Source: Brachynemurus nebulosus
Lineage: Eukaryota; Arthropoda; Insecta; Neuroptera; Myrmeleontidae
DNA: 64,000 bases
Direction: 5' to 3'
Assembly (NCBI GenBank): GCA_035578155.1
Contig: JAPWDM010000007.1
Location: 30,540,413-30,604,412, forward strand
Position 1 is the first letter of the stretch; each line of letters begins with the position of its first letter. This document shows, piece after piece, positions 38,377 to 50,331 of the stretch. A model generated the notes under the pieces. It was not told the DNA's origin and ran no database searches. It was given only the letters and a program-made list of their open reading frames with translations. Made by a program: the position numbers and the translations under genes.

Positions 38377-41300
38377 TCATCGACGATATCGCCGTGATAG
38401 CGAATGTGAGTCCATCGTAAAAATCACCGAATCGATGTGATTATGCGGTAACTCTGGAATGTACGTCTCCCGATGTTTCTTCAGCTTGCGTTGTCGTGGT
38501 GCCAATAAGTGTGGCGCAACCAAAAGATATATTTCCTACAAAAAAAAAAAGAAAAGAAAATGAAGAAGAAGTCGCGAGACAATTCTTAGAAAGAACTTCA
38601 TTTGGCCTAAATGTGAATTCATGCATGCTAATAGAAAATTAACGAAGTGATTACGAAATAATATTTGTTCGAACACTATTTTTAAATTCTGAAACGATTA
38701 CGTCAGTTCGACACGTTTTCCGAAGAACATTGAAGAGAAAATTGAAAAAAGGAAATGATAAGAGTGGATAATGAGAAATATTTAACCTTTACGTTTATCG
38801 ATTAGTGATTTGGAATAAAATGAGATATAAAACTAATTACTCAATCAGGGTGAAATTACTGAACTAATCCGAGACAAATTTGAAGAGTATGTACCCGAAG
38901 TTTTTATTAACACGCTAATGGCCGTGAGGGGCAACTGATGGGCCCCGCCCACTCACCTGTATCCACGTTGGTAATGTCTTATTAATCGTACAGTATTGCC
39001 AATACGGTAACCCATGATGTACCAGAAGCATTCGGAAATATTTTGTGAAATTCTCGCACAAAAAGAAAAATCCCATGTGACGATCAAATATCCAAAATGC
39101 CGGCTCATGATCCGGTTTCTCGTATATCAGATACACTTTTGTGTCACCTTTAATCGAATCGATCTCGTAGATTTTGCTCAACTGATCCAATTTCGGTTGT
39201 TCCTCGCCATTTTTATGGAACACATAATTATCGTTGAGAATATGTGACGCGCAAGCAACTTCGTTCAGTGGACGTATGAATAAGTGGCCAACGGGCAATA
39301 CTTTGTCTATGAATGAAAAAAAAACGTAATTACCGCTAATGACTCTCGCCTAAACGGCACTTGAGCACGTTCTTTATGTATTTTGTTGCGTCATTGTACG
39401 CTTCAAATATTAACGAAAAATTACGAAACCTAAATTTGATTAAATGTATATGTATAATGGTATGGGTGCAGTCGTTTCGATGTTATGTCGAATGGAATTC
39501 GGTCAGTCAGTTCAGTTCAGTAATTAGAATTTTCCACAATTCTCGGAATAAAATATTTTCTATAGCTTCCGAGACTACTAAAGTAATGGAAGCACTGTGA
39601 TCACTTTTGAAAAATAAAAAATTTTTTCCCTCCAAAATAAAATTTTTTATGCACATTTTACGCTTTAGAGCTTCCTGAACAATTTTGGTTTCGTATCTGT
39701 CCGTTTGTCCGTCTGTGTGTCGCCAGTTTGCACCAAGTGGCATAACTTCTGAACTATTCGATTGTTTTCGGATTATGAAATCGGAGTAACGGTAGCTGCG
39801 TCGCTACCATGTCATTCCATTAACACTATGAGGCCCGAGCACTTTCATAGTAAATTTCCCCGGAAGCCGGCAATATTTAAAAAAAAAACTATATAAACAA
39901 ATACATAAAATAAAATGATTCAAACACACAACAAAGTTCCACACGTATGTATGTGTAAAACTGTAAACAGACGTACATACTACATGATACGTACATACAT
40001 ACTACATATACACTGGCATTCAAATCAGTTTTATTTAAAAATATAAATTATATTTTTTATGTATTTTTTGTTTATCTTAAAATTTTTTATACATAGAAAC
40101 CAAGAGAGTAGTGTTTGTTGGTATGTATGTGTTTGTGTGAATGGGAACACATCCGTGTGATGAAGAATGATAAACATGATAAACATCGCACACATAATGA
40201 GTAAGTAATCAACTAATCAATTAATCATTGATCGCGGTCGGCCTCTGGGGAAGTTTTGTTTGGTTTCGGATGCCGAAACCGTGGGACTGAAAGTGTTAAT
40301 ATACTAAATTGCACCAAGTGGCATAACTTCTGAACTATTCAATTCTTTTTTATGAAATCGTCAGAAATTACGTGGTCTGGTTCCTAGATGGTCTCCTACA
40401 AATTTCATTGCATTCGAAGTAATAGTATCCACGGCGCTACCATGAAATCCCGTTGAATGTCAATATCTTATCCCACTTCACTCAAATTTTTAAAATATTT
40501 TGGGGGCTAGTTTCTAAAATATTTTTACTATTATTTTATAATTTAACCTTTAAGTATTTTCAGTTACAAGAATTTTTTATGAACGTTAAGGCGAAAATAT
40601 AATTTCGCGGTATATATATTTGATAGAATACTGTTTTAAAGTCTTTTAGGGGTACGAGGAAGCTGTGTGTCACACCCCATAGGCAGCGTATTTGTATTTA
40701 ACATTAAAATTAGCCTTTAATTTGTTAATACTATAATATGATTGTCTGAACCTTTTTTTCTGTATGAGTTAAAAAATAGAATCAATACCAGTTTTTAAAA
40801 GAACGACACATCAAGTGCGGTTAGACCACCTAATGCTCTGACAGAAATAACGAATGCATAAGGATTTCGTTATTGTACTACGAAATCTTAAAACTAAAAT
40901 AGTTTATATGATATAGTCAAAGTGGAAAAGTTATCAGAAAACTATAGATTCACTTTTAAAACGTAATGAATTTTTCAATCATCCTGACATAATATATTTT
41001 TATTTTATCATATTAAATCAATAAACGACCTCTTTCACTCTTTCGTATTACCTGCATATTTAAATGTCCACGTTAAACTGAAACCGTCGGTTGAAAGATA
41101 GAACCGTCTCATATCCTCCGGTAACATGATGCCATGCTTTTGCTCCCAATTTTGTATCATTAATTTTTCACACGGTGAAAATCGATGCAATTGAATATCG
41201 GTAATCTGTGCATGTTTACCTATTTACAAAATAAAATCGAATTGTTTTTTTTTTAAGGGATTGCAATGAAAAATAGCGCCCTAGTCGAAAATTTTGTCAA

Positions 41301-41394
41301 AAAAGAAACGGAACTTACTCAAAATTTTATGAAGGCCTAACAGTAAATTGACATAAAATGAATCTTCAGATACAATATCAACAACAAACGACAT
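38377..41394 (-). CDS. TPGS2: Tubulin polyglutamylase complex subunit 2 (TPGS2), 4 exons, 250 aa
   Basis: Exons in transcript order are 41394-41319, 41219-41052, 39306-38957 and 38535-38377. The junctions are GT-AG and the phases agree (split Ser and Asp codons). The protein has the TPGS2 layout, related to the SMI1/KNR4 fold: a short N-terminal helix ending LLGLHKILS; then the block IQNWEQKHGIMLPEDMRRFY followed by LSTDGFSLTW, matching the family pattern WEQK-N-MPEDVK-FY-TNGF-TW; and FDRHMGFFFLCENFTKYFRM followed by LLVHHGLPYWQY, matching the family's WFLDR, F--Y-RLL--H-GLP-WQY. In animals this non-catalytic subunit helps hold the TTLL1 polyglutamylase complex, which adds glutamate chains to tubulin in axonemes and neurons. 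At 250 residues it is somewhat shorter than the vertebrate protein (about 300) because the long low-complexity tail is missing; here the tail is short and basic (SLSRRYRR). Intron 2 (39307-41051) is long and carries a TTAA element and repeats. The identification rests on remembered family sequence. Confidence 0.9.
39728..40460. repeat. Two copies of a dispersed repeat (GCACCAAGTGGCATAACTTC)
   Basis: Copies begin at about 39729 and 40310. Both share GCACCAAGTGGCATAACTTC plus TGAACTATTC, then TATGAAATC, and later GC-GCTACCATG. The TTAA element separates them. This may be a local tandem repeat or part of a larger retro- or Helitron-type element; the family was not identified. Confidence 0.6.
39824..40295. 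mobile_element. TTAA-flanked MITE in TPGS2 intron 2
   Basis: A 472-bp element flanked by TTAA (39820-39823 and 40296-40299). The ends are CACTATGAGGCCCGAG and, complemented, CACTTTCAGTCCCACG (12 of 16 match). Copies of another repeat, containing GCACCAAGTGGCATAACTTC, lie on both sides. No coding capacity. Confidence 0.7.
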
Positions 41395-42163
41395 TATTAA
41401 GTTCAGAAATTGAAAATTTCTGGAAAAAATATTATTGTTACTTGACCATTTGTTTGATCAATATCCAAAATTTTACCATAGCAACAATTGTTATGCAATT
41501 TTCATAAATACTCGACATAAATGTTATGATAATTGCCTATATATGAAATTAAACACAAGAATGTCAATATAAATTATTTTATGGGAGTTTTTAAATTTTT
41601 TTTTAAAAAGAATGCCCATTAAAGTGCATAATGAAAAAGGAAAATAAGAAAAAGTAAGAAATTTGAACATTAATTTACGATAAAGTTACTTATTGATTGT
41701 TTTTAAACATTTAATCACTACATTGCATAAAAATATAAGTTAATACATCATTAAAGTTTTTTACAAAAAGCAACTTCTAAGAAAATCTTAAGGTTTTGAG
41801 TTGACTTAAATTCCCTGAATTTTCCCGGTTTTCCAATAAGTGGCCACCCTGTTTCATTATGTGAGTTATGATGGGAAAAATTGGATACGGTGTAGCTAAT
41901 ATTTGTTTTTAAAAAATGAATTTTTATTTTAAAGAAAATATATATTTAAATTTTTAATAGTCCTTAGTATAAAAGTACAGATACTACATTTATTTTACAA
42001 AATTTCAGTGTTCCATTACAAAAAAAAACTTCACAAAAAACTCATTTGTTCTTTAAATACGCCACTGTTCTAATATCAACTGCAGCTTTGCAGCTTTCAC
42101 ATCAAATTATTTCTCAGGTGACTGAGACTTCAAAAAACTGAAGTTTCGAAAATCGTTTTCTCC

Positions 42164-42519
42164 CTACACTCCTTTCGATTCCTTTAACTTGGCCAGTTTC
42201 TCTGTTAACTCTTGAGACGGTTTCAAACCTTGCGGTGCCATTGCCAATCTTTTCTGAATCTCCTCCTCAGTCATTCCAAAATATCCTTGATTTAGTTTGT
42301 CATTCAAATAATGACCAAATTTAGAATTACTAAAATAAATAAGTGATTAATTGGACTGCAATTCGTGATAAAATTTAAATTCACGACTTACTAAATGCCT
42401 ACTCCGGTGAGTAAACCAAACGTGATAATTCCACACGCTACGTAAAAGCTAATTCGATTTGACGGAGTACCGCGTAATTGACGAGGTTTTCTACCTTTCA
42501 CATTAATATTTTTATCCAT
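42164..42519 (-). CDS. Small single-pass membrane protein, 2 exons, 97 aa
   Basis: Exon 1 is 42519-42392 and exon 2 is 42329-42164, with a 62-base GT-AG intron that splits a Tyr codon (TA|T). Each exon alone is too short for ordinary ORF finding. The protein starts with a basic segment (MDKNINVKGRKPRQLRGTPS), has one hydrophobic helix at about 24-43 (ISFYVACGIITFGLLTGVGI), then NSKFGHYLNDKLNQGYFGMT and a Lys/Glu-rich amphipathic tail ending LAKLKESKGV. A basic N-terminus, a single helix and a short charged tail are typical of small mitochondrial inner-membrane or respiratory-assembly proteins and of SMIM proteins. I cannot name the family. The clean splice, the preserved frame and the sharp change to AT-rich non-coding sequence on both sides argue that it is real. 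It lies about 770 bases upstream of the TPGS2 start on the same strand. Confidence 0.72.
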
Positions 42520-42865
42520 AATAGTGAATTTAAAAAAGAAATTAAATTAAAAAATAACCTACAATATTATGTATGTTAGCTGTCAAAATAATATATATGT
42601 ACCATAAATGGGATTCAATCGAAACGCAAGGTTGAACTTGCAAAGATGAACATAATATATTCTGCGTATTGTCAATACATACTACGCAAAATTTGAGTCT
42701 CGTAATTATTTCAAAGGACATTATGATATTAATAAATCGTCATAAATTTAAAGCCGGTGAAATAGTTTAGTCCAAAATAACAATTTTACTGGAGTGAGCA
42801 AAAACAAAAATTATTTACATTTAATCTCTCTATATTTTTTTTACAATAAAAAAAAATTCCAAGTA

Positions 42866-43946
42866 GGGTAAAAGACCCCATTGTCGATCGGGGTTATAAG
42901 TCCGATCAGTTTTGACATTTATATTTTAATGAAGTTATTTCTGAAAGAAACCTTTGAAAAAAAAAATTATTGTTAATACAATGATTATTTTTCAATTTAA
43001 ATTCACATCACATTTAATGTCTCCTCACTTAATTTAAGAAATACATATATATATATAACAATTTTTGTTGAATTCATGAATTTTTAATATGGTGGATGAT
43101 CATTTTTCAAAACACATGGGTTATAAATTGTAACATTTTTCACCGAATTTTTAAAGTTATTAGCATAATAAAAGTATACAAATAATTGTTATTAGTCCAC
43201 TTAAGAGATTAGGATAGCTGAATTAAATTTTATATGTGTTAAATATTATTTGTATGACTGATTCTTGTTGGGATCCAAGTTTTCGAGTTGGGTATTTTGA
43301 GAATCACACAGATATTCCATATCTATTTTATAAACATTTTTGACGTCATCTATCGTCAATTTAACTGTTTAAAAATTCACAATGGCGTATAGATAAGTTA
43401 GGATCATGTCACAATGTACACAATGTTTTTTAAAGCAAAATTATAGATGGCGAAAGAAAATACAGTATTTTAGTGGTTTATTTTATCGAATATTTAAACC
43501 CTTCTGTCATTGCTGCTATGTTTCACAAGGTGTCATTCTGTGATACTCTATGACACAGACTGACCTCTTGTAGTGGATAGAGTATCAAAGTGACTGAAAG
43601 AGAATGGTTCAAATATTCGATAGTATAAGATTTACTACTGTACTGATGTACATTAGTAATCGGACTAACCGGTGATTTTTGATAGGGGTAAGTGTATTGA
43701 TCTTTCAATGGAGGTTAATATTTTCTGTATGCTTTTTAATAGACGTCAACAAATTATAAAACAAAATCATTAATAAATCAAAATTTTTGGGTTATATTTT
43801 CTTAAAAACATATCTATTGGATTAAAAAAACTTGGTTTCATACTTATTAAGAAAAAAAAAATGGGTGTTTTGTTTATTTTTTAATTTTTTTAAGCTAATT
43901 TAATGATACAGCTAAAAATAGTGATCGGTCATCGGGTCTCTTACCC
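42866..43946. mobile_element. Mariner-like MITE between the 97-aa gene and Gli
   Basis: A 1,081-bp element flanked by TA (42864-42865 and 43947-43948). The ends are GGGTAAAAGACCCCATTGTC and, complemented, GGGTAAGAGACCCGATGACC. The first 180 bp inside resemble the small element at 58148-58387. No transposase frame. Confidence 0.72.
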
Positions 43947-43948
43947 TA

Positions 43949-45205
43949 CTTTAATATAAAACCATAAGTATTCGGTGACTATCATTACGAAAACCCTAAA
44001 AATACTACGTGAAGTTTGAATTTATTCCGATTGATCCCATTTTATGGTACTCAATTGGTTCGTGTTCTATGATTGGTTCATTCTGGGTTCATTGCTGATA
44101 TAAATATGTAATTCGTTTAGCTTTCGATTCCTAGATGGCAATATACATATATCATCACAATATAAAGGGGATAAAGGGTATTATGTTCTGAAATTCTGCA
44201 CAGATTCATCACGTCATAATATGCACTGGCCAGTACAATTAGGGAACAATTTGATGACGTCATCAAGTTAATTTTTTTTTTTTTTGTTAAAACCTTGATA
44301 GAAATAGTTTGAATTAGGATTATTGGTTGAATTAAAATAACTGAGGGTGAAATTTTCACTTTTGCTGTCAAAATGATGGAAGTCCTTTAAGAAATATGAT
44401 CGGTTCGACTGAAGTCTTTCTCTGGTGATTTTAAACATACAAAAAAGACACTGTTTGATATTATATGTAATATTTATATTTTCTGTACGAATGTTTAACA
44501 TCTTTTAAAAAAAAAAATTACAAATTTTTGTATATAATATTAAAAATAATTAGCAAATAGTAAACATTAAAATTTATATAAAATGGCAAATATACATATA
44601 AATAGATACAAAAAAAATTTCTCAAAAAAATTCATACTTAAACCTTTACACTAACACATTGTAGTGTCAAATATTATTTGGTAACCCAAAATTCATAAAT
44701 TGCCGTGTAAAGGATTAAAAATTTTAAGTAAATACTTTAAATATTTTAATACTAATTGTAATAATACATATTTAATGTTGCGAATTCATGGCAGTTATTG
44801 TTGTCTTCAATTTAAAAATATAGTTCAGCATTTTGTCACTGAACGCCGTATTGTCAAAAAATGCAATTTGACAAATTGGGATACAAAGCAGAGTTGTTGC
44901 GGATGTGGATACGAACGCGAATTTTTAAAAAGTAATAATCTTAGACGAAAGTTTTTGTCCTTTTCGCGGGTAAACGTAATAACATCTAAAAACGAGATTA
45001 CATTGTACTTGAAAATATTGCAAACTTAAGTATCTTAAGTCACTTATAAATTTACAATGAACATTTACGTCACTAAATTAATGTCTTCGTAACTTCGTAA
45101 CGTTTAAAATCAATTTTTTTTTTTTTAATTGAATCGATCACAGTAATTGAAATTTATACACATTACACACACGGTTTAGTTTACACGACGACAGTTTACG
45201 GTAAT
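43949..45205. other. Intergenic DNA downstream of Gli
   Basis: AT-rich. The minus-strand 3' untranslated region of Gli must begin at 45205, but no strong AATAAA is near. No other exon seen. Confidence 0.45.
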
Positions 45206-48200
45206 TTAAACTTGTGTCTGTGGTACACCCTGAACTAACTGTGTTTTACTTCGAGTCCGATTGGTTAGCTGTGTTTGTTGGGGCTGTTTTTGTGGAACAC
45301 TTTGTTGCGTTTGATCACGTAACGAGGATGCACTTCCGGTTAACAGTGAACCCATGCTCGATGTTCGTCCAGGATCACCAGCCGTGATCGTTGTCTGTTG
45401 GGAGGTTCTAGTTTTTGTACTTTGCGGTGACGGAATATCACGATATTCATAAATATTACTTTCGGCTCTCGGGCTGTGATTGTCCAATCCTTGATCAGCA
45501 TCCGGATTATCATGAACCATGAACACGTCGCCCGAATAATATCGATCAGAACTTCTAAAAACAAAGGGAATATTTTAGTATAATATTCGAAAGGTTTACT
45601 TTATCAAAATATGAGATCGTTTGCTCTGTCACTTTTCACTAAGAACATATAATAAATATGTACACGAGCCGACTTTCGGAAGTGACAAACCAAAAGATCT
45701 CATGTTTAGTAGGTTTCGTTTCACAGTAATCAGCAAATAATAGACGACAGAATAAGAAATAGAAGTCGCAATTTGCAGAGTCTTTTTAAATTGAGATTTC
45801 ATCAAGAAGAGCACAGAAGTACAGAATCCCATTTGGGTATCCGAGCTAAATAACCCGGCGAAAAATAACCTAGTTACCCCGATCCCATGGCAGGAAATTC
45901 AAGTATAATTACTAATTTCGGGTTATTTTACTCCGGGATTAACTGTCCGGCAACCTCCCCTCTCTCCCGATTTCATGCAAAGCGCTCTAATATTCAAACA
46001 GGAAAACTACATGAAAATAAATTTAGGAATCTTACCCACCGTATTCCAATGCTGTTCACACGAGGCCATGCTAAGATTCTGTACTTTTGTATATTTACCT
46101 GATCTTACCTCTTTGCGCTTCTCCATAGCATGCAACAAACCACAACCATAACGACAAGTATCAGGCATGTGGCCGAAACACTCCAAAAGGCAATTTGTAG
46201 CGGCTGTTTTGGTTCCCACCAAATCTTCAAAAACGGAAAAGAAAAGTTAAATGACGGGAATTCTTTTTTATTAGTAGAAATTAGTAGAGAAAAGATTATT
46301 ACTTCAGTAACTGGCGGATATGTTGGCACCAAACGACCAATAACTGTTGGCAAATAATTATTCCAAAATGCCGTTTCAGTCTGTCGATAATTCCACATAA
46401 TAGTTGAATTGTACGTGGTATTTATATTCAAATATTTCAGTAGACCAACGGTTGCCCTTTCAAAATGTAAGCCCAAAATTTGCTGATGTGACGGTGTACC
46501 ATACGTGGCAAAATCCGTGTACGCCTTCATAAAGAAATATGACATATTTCTGTCGTTGTTTGTCCATTTGTATCGATTGACACGTGACAATTTCGGGAAA
46601 AATTCCTCATCCATAAATGGCGCACCAGTCAAAAATGAATATTCAATATTATGCATATATTTGTACCATTCCTCGTAACCTAAACTTTCGACCGTTGTAT
46701 TTAGCACGTATAAATAGACGGGAACATTTTTTTCTAGCAATGCTTTGGCCATTTTGTCATGTGGCGCCACGTACAGGAAATCAGAGAGCATCTAAAAGTA
46801 ATTATTTTAATCAAAATTACAATCAAACTGGGTGTATTAATGTTTTCCGAATTTACCTTGATGTATTGGTCCCGAAAATGGGTTTTGTTAAACGGATCCG
46901 GCCAATATGTGTACATGTATTTAATTGCCTCATAGACTCCAAGTGGATTCAACGTGTAATTGTATCTTAACACGTGTTCCATAATCTTTTGCGAAAAGAA
47001 TTCCTCGTCAATTTCGTAGTACGGTTGTAAACTGGCATTATTTTCTAAAATATAAAAATTTTAAGCACATGTATTTGAGAACAAATTTAATTTAAAAGTA
47101 CTTATGAAAAAAGCCGCTTCTTGTGTGGTAACGCTACTCATGTAACGCAATTTTGGATTGAAATGTCCCTTTCGTATCAATTCTTCGGGCGTCTCTTTCA
47201 AAAAATGCCAATCTTTCTCTCGCCAACCATCGTACCATGGCATCGTTAGATTTTGATCAATAACCGGTGCCCACGGAAATGTTCCCACTTCTGGATTCAA
47301 TTCGGCTGACGAGGAAAAGTATAAATATGAATTTATTCGTTTTGAATTTTTTATTTAAATTGTACGAACCGTTCCCAATTTCAAAGAAAGATCTCGATCT
47401 TTGCAAACAATTGACAAGTTTCCATGAGGATTCAATACTGCAACCAATTTTCAAACCAAATACACGGCTGGTATTCTGGGCTCTATATTTATCCACAATA
47501 AAAGCCCAGTCTGCCATAGCTGATCCACTCTGCGCAAAACAGAAAATAATTTAAATTAATATTTATCGATCGAATATTAACAGCCTCTTGATAACTTTCT
47601 GCTCAAAGGGCTTTAGGAGTAGAAAATTTTGAAAAATGGGAAGTTGAAAAATGGTCGATTCAATATCTTCATTAGATTCTGTATAGAATATTCTAGAACT
47701 TTTGTTTAATACTACTGTTTGGTCATTAGTTTCCGAATAGAGTATTCTAGATTTATTTCTTCGACTACAAACTGAACTATAAATTTCTAAGTGTAGTCAG
47801 TAGATAGCTACTGTATCTTCCATACCAATCAGAAGTCGTGGAAAGGACGTGTAAAGGGGAAACAATAGGAAAAGTTAACAAGAGGCTACTGCAAATTTGA
47901 TTACTTGGGCAATAACACCAGTAATTATGTCTTTTGTTTGAGGCGCAATCATTAATAAACCAGCGGACGCAGCTCCCGCGTCCGGTCCAAACAGGGTAAT
48001 TGAATTTCGATCACCATTAAATGATTCCACATTATCATGAATCCAACGTATTGCCATTGCTTGATCCAAAATTCCATAATTTCCCGGTGAATTTTCATCG
48101 GCCGTACTTAAAAATCCTAAAGCGCCCAATCGATAGTTGAGCGTGACCACAACCACGTCATAGTACGTGGCCATAATGTGACCGGGGAATGTGTTTGATG

Positions 48201-50331
48201 CGCCATGAGTGAATTCGCCACCGTGAATGTAAATCATCACCGGGTACTTTTTCGCTGTACTTTCAATGGACGGCGTGAATATATTCAGATACAGACAATC
48301 TTCATCCATGTCCGTGATACCTTTTGTCGCGCCAATATACTTGATTGGTTGCGGACACGCGGGGCCGAAATCAACGGCCGCAATCTGTTGCCAACTTTTG
48401 TGCGGCCTGGGAGGCTAAAAATCATAATACTCATAAAAAAAATTGAAGTAACGTCAAGAACAAGGACAATTTTTTTTTTAATTTTTGGCGACAATTTACC
48501 TTAAATCGACCTTCGTTTGTTGGAGGCATTGCGTACGGAATTCCAAGGAATACGTTACATTCACCCATAATTTTTTCCAATACGTTAACCATTGGACGAT
48601 ACCCGCGATCCGGGTTTGGATCGTCATAGAGGTAAACTTTAAAACCTTGCACCTGGCCATAATTTGTATTGACGAAAATATCACGTTTCTTGTGAAAATT
48701 ATCCGGTCTCTGTTTACCTTGTAAATCGGGTCGCCAACCACCTAATACGCCCGGAAGATGAACTCTTTGCGGATCATTCTAAAAACATGATAAATAGTGG
48801 TAAAGAGTGACGTCTGGGGAAGATTTTACTCGAAAATTTTTATATAGTATTCTTGAAATGTTCTGATAAATTCCAAAAAGTCTGAACCAGACAATTATTT
48901 TACATAATATTCAACACTATTACTTTATATTAGTCATTTATTACCGGATAATTGCCCATTAGTCATCAGTTATGCACATCAATCAATTAGTCAAACAATA
49001 ATACGTTCTATTGTTAACTTTTTGAGACATGTTCATTAATTATTTTAGTTGTAAATTACAGTTACTTTATGGTAAAATTATTACTTGAAATTTCTCATAA
49101 TAATAAGTTCATTTCCTAATTAAATATATTCTTAATTAATTTAAATCTATAACGGACAAAAGTTCACGTTCTAAATTAATATAATTAAACCATTCATAAC
49201 CTTTCTAGTTACTCCTATATAATGTTATTGTTTTAACGGGGGCTCACTTTAACCACTGTAAGTAGTTAAAAAAATATTTCCCAGCAGAGGAAAGTTTTTT
49301 TCCCGGCAGAGCCCGAAAATCAAAATCAAAATTGTTCTTAAATCTGAAATAAATGTACAGTAGAGCACCAATGAAACCTCATTTTCGAGCAAAGGGTAAT
49401 TATTTACAATTGAGGCTCTTTATTTAATTACCCTTTGCCCGAAAATAAGGTTTCAGAAATATTTCCCTGCCTTTCGCCGTAATGGCGAACATTTTAAAAA
49501 AATTGAAAATCGGACTATTGGTTGATTTTTATGGCCAAAAATAAGTAGAGCCGTGCTTCTGCACAGTTACCAAAATGGAAAATGGTAAAAGGAACCTCAA
49601 CCCAAAACAATTTCATTGCTTCTTTTCAGTTCGGGAAAGAAATTTTATTGCTGTTTAGTAACTGAAATTTCTACTTAAAGCATGTATATTTGTGTCTGTG
49701 ACTACGGAATCCTAAGTAATTTTAAATTAATAAATAAATAATTTAGAGATTTCGAAAAAAAAATTCACAATTAAACAATTTTAATTTGCGACAATAACTG
49801 AGACTTTTTTTGGGTTTTTGTAGTTATTTAATTTTTAACGGGCCAACCACCTTAAAAATAGGGATTAAAAACAAAAAAGTAAAAAAAAAAAAAACACTTT
49901 TATTTAAAAAACAGGTGTGTAACTTGTTAAGGTATACACATATATGGCAAACAGGTATTTAAAAATGTCAACAAAAATTCTGGTGGGGAGCAGAACATGA
50001 AAACAGAATTGAAAGAAAAATTTTCTTCAAAACCTACCTGATTATAATCAAAAACATCCTGTGCATTGCCACCGTACGGATATCCACCACTTTCCGGTGG
50101 CAAACCACCGGGATACGGACGATACTGATCCGGTTGACCGTACGCAAACGGTTGATATTGACCGTACCGACGATTTTTATACAAATACGTGCTATAGCCA
50201 CGTTCGCCCGGAGGAACATAGACACCTTGCCGATTATAATAGCGTGCACCAACGCCTCCCGGATCCACTTGACCACTCACAAAACATAAAAATTGCACAA
50301 ATACAAGAAAATTTCGAACGGTTACGGTCAT
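45206..50331 (-). CDS. Gli: Gliotactin, cholinesterase-like adhesion receptor, 9 exons, 862 aa
   Basis: Exons in transcript order are 50331-50038, 48778-48500, 48414-47905, 47529-47370, 47305-47102, 47044-46857, 46791-46303, 46224-46109 and 45554-45206. All junctions are GT-AG and in phase. Features are a signal peptide (residues about 1-20); a Tyr/Gly/Pro-rich spacer; a full carboxylesterase-type domain (EDCLYLNIFTP, IYIHGGEF at about 252-259, NYRLGALGFL, GNYGILDQ); one transmembrane helix at about 719-742; and a cytoplasmic tail of about 120 residues. The nucleophile elbow reads GPDAG (334-338) instead of GESAG, so the catalytic serine is Asp, and the position of the catalytic His appears to be Phe (about 604). 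It is therefore a non-enzymatic adhesion protein, as is known for Gliotactin, which marks tricellular junctions and is needed for septate junctions. The tail has tyrosines in YY (752-753) and IYEYRD (782, 784), known regulators in the fly protein, and ends TQV, a class I PDZ ligand. Neuroligin and neurotactin are less likely given WWEPKQPLQIAFW before the helix. Confidence 0.92.
49373..49454. repeat. Hairpin in Gli intron 1
   Basis: Arms 49373-49402 and 49426-49454 (GAAACCTCATTTTCGAGCAA against GAAACCTTATTTTCGGGCAA) continue AAGGGTAATTA, with two mismatches and a short loop. Confidence 0.7.

Noticed and set aside
48655..48719. Possible intron in Gli exon 2 (GTAAAC to CAG)
   Set aside because: Removing it breaks the reading phase, while reading through gives a normal esterase start (DIFVNTNYGQVQGFKVYL).
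45206..50331. Active acetylcholinesterase or detoxifying carboxylesterase
   Set aside because: The catalytic Ser and His are replaced, and the protein has a transmembrane helix and a long tail with a PDZ ligand, which fits Gliotactin.
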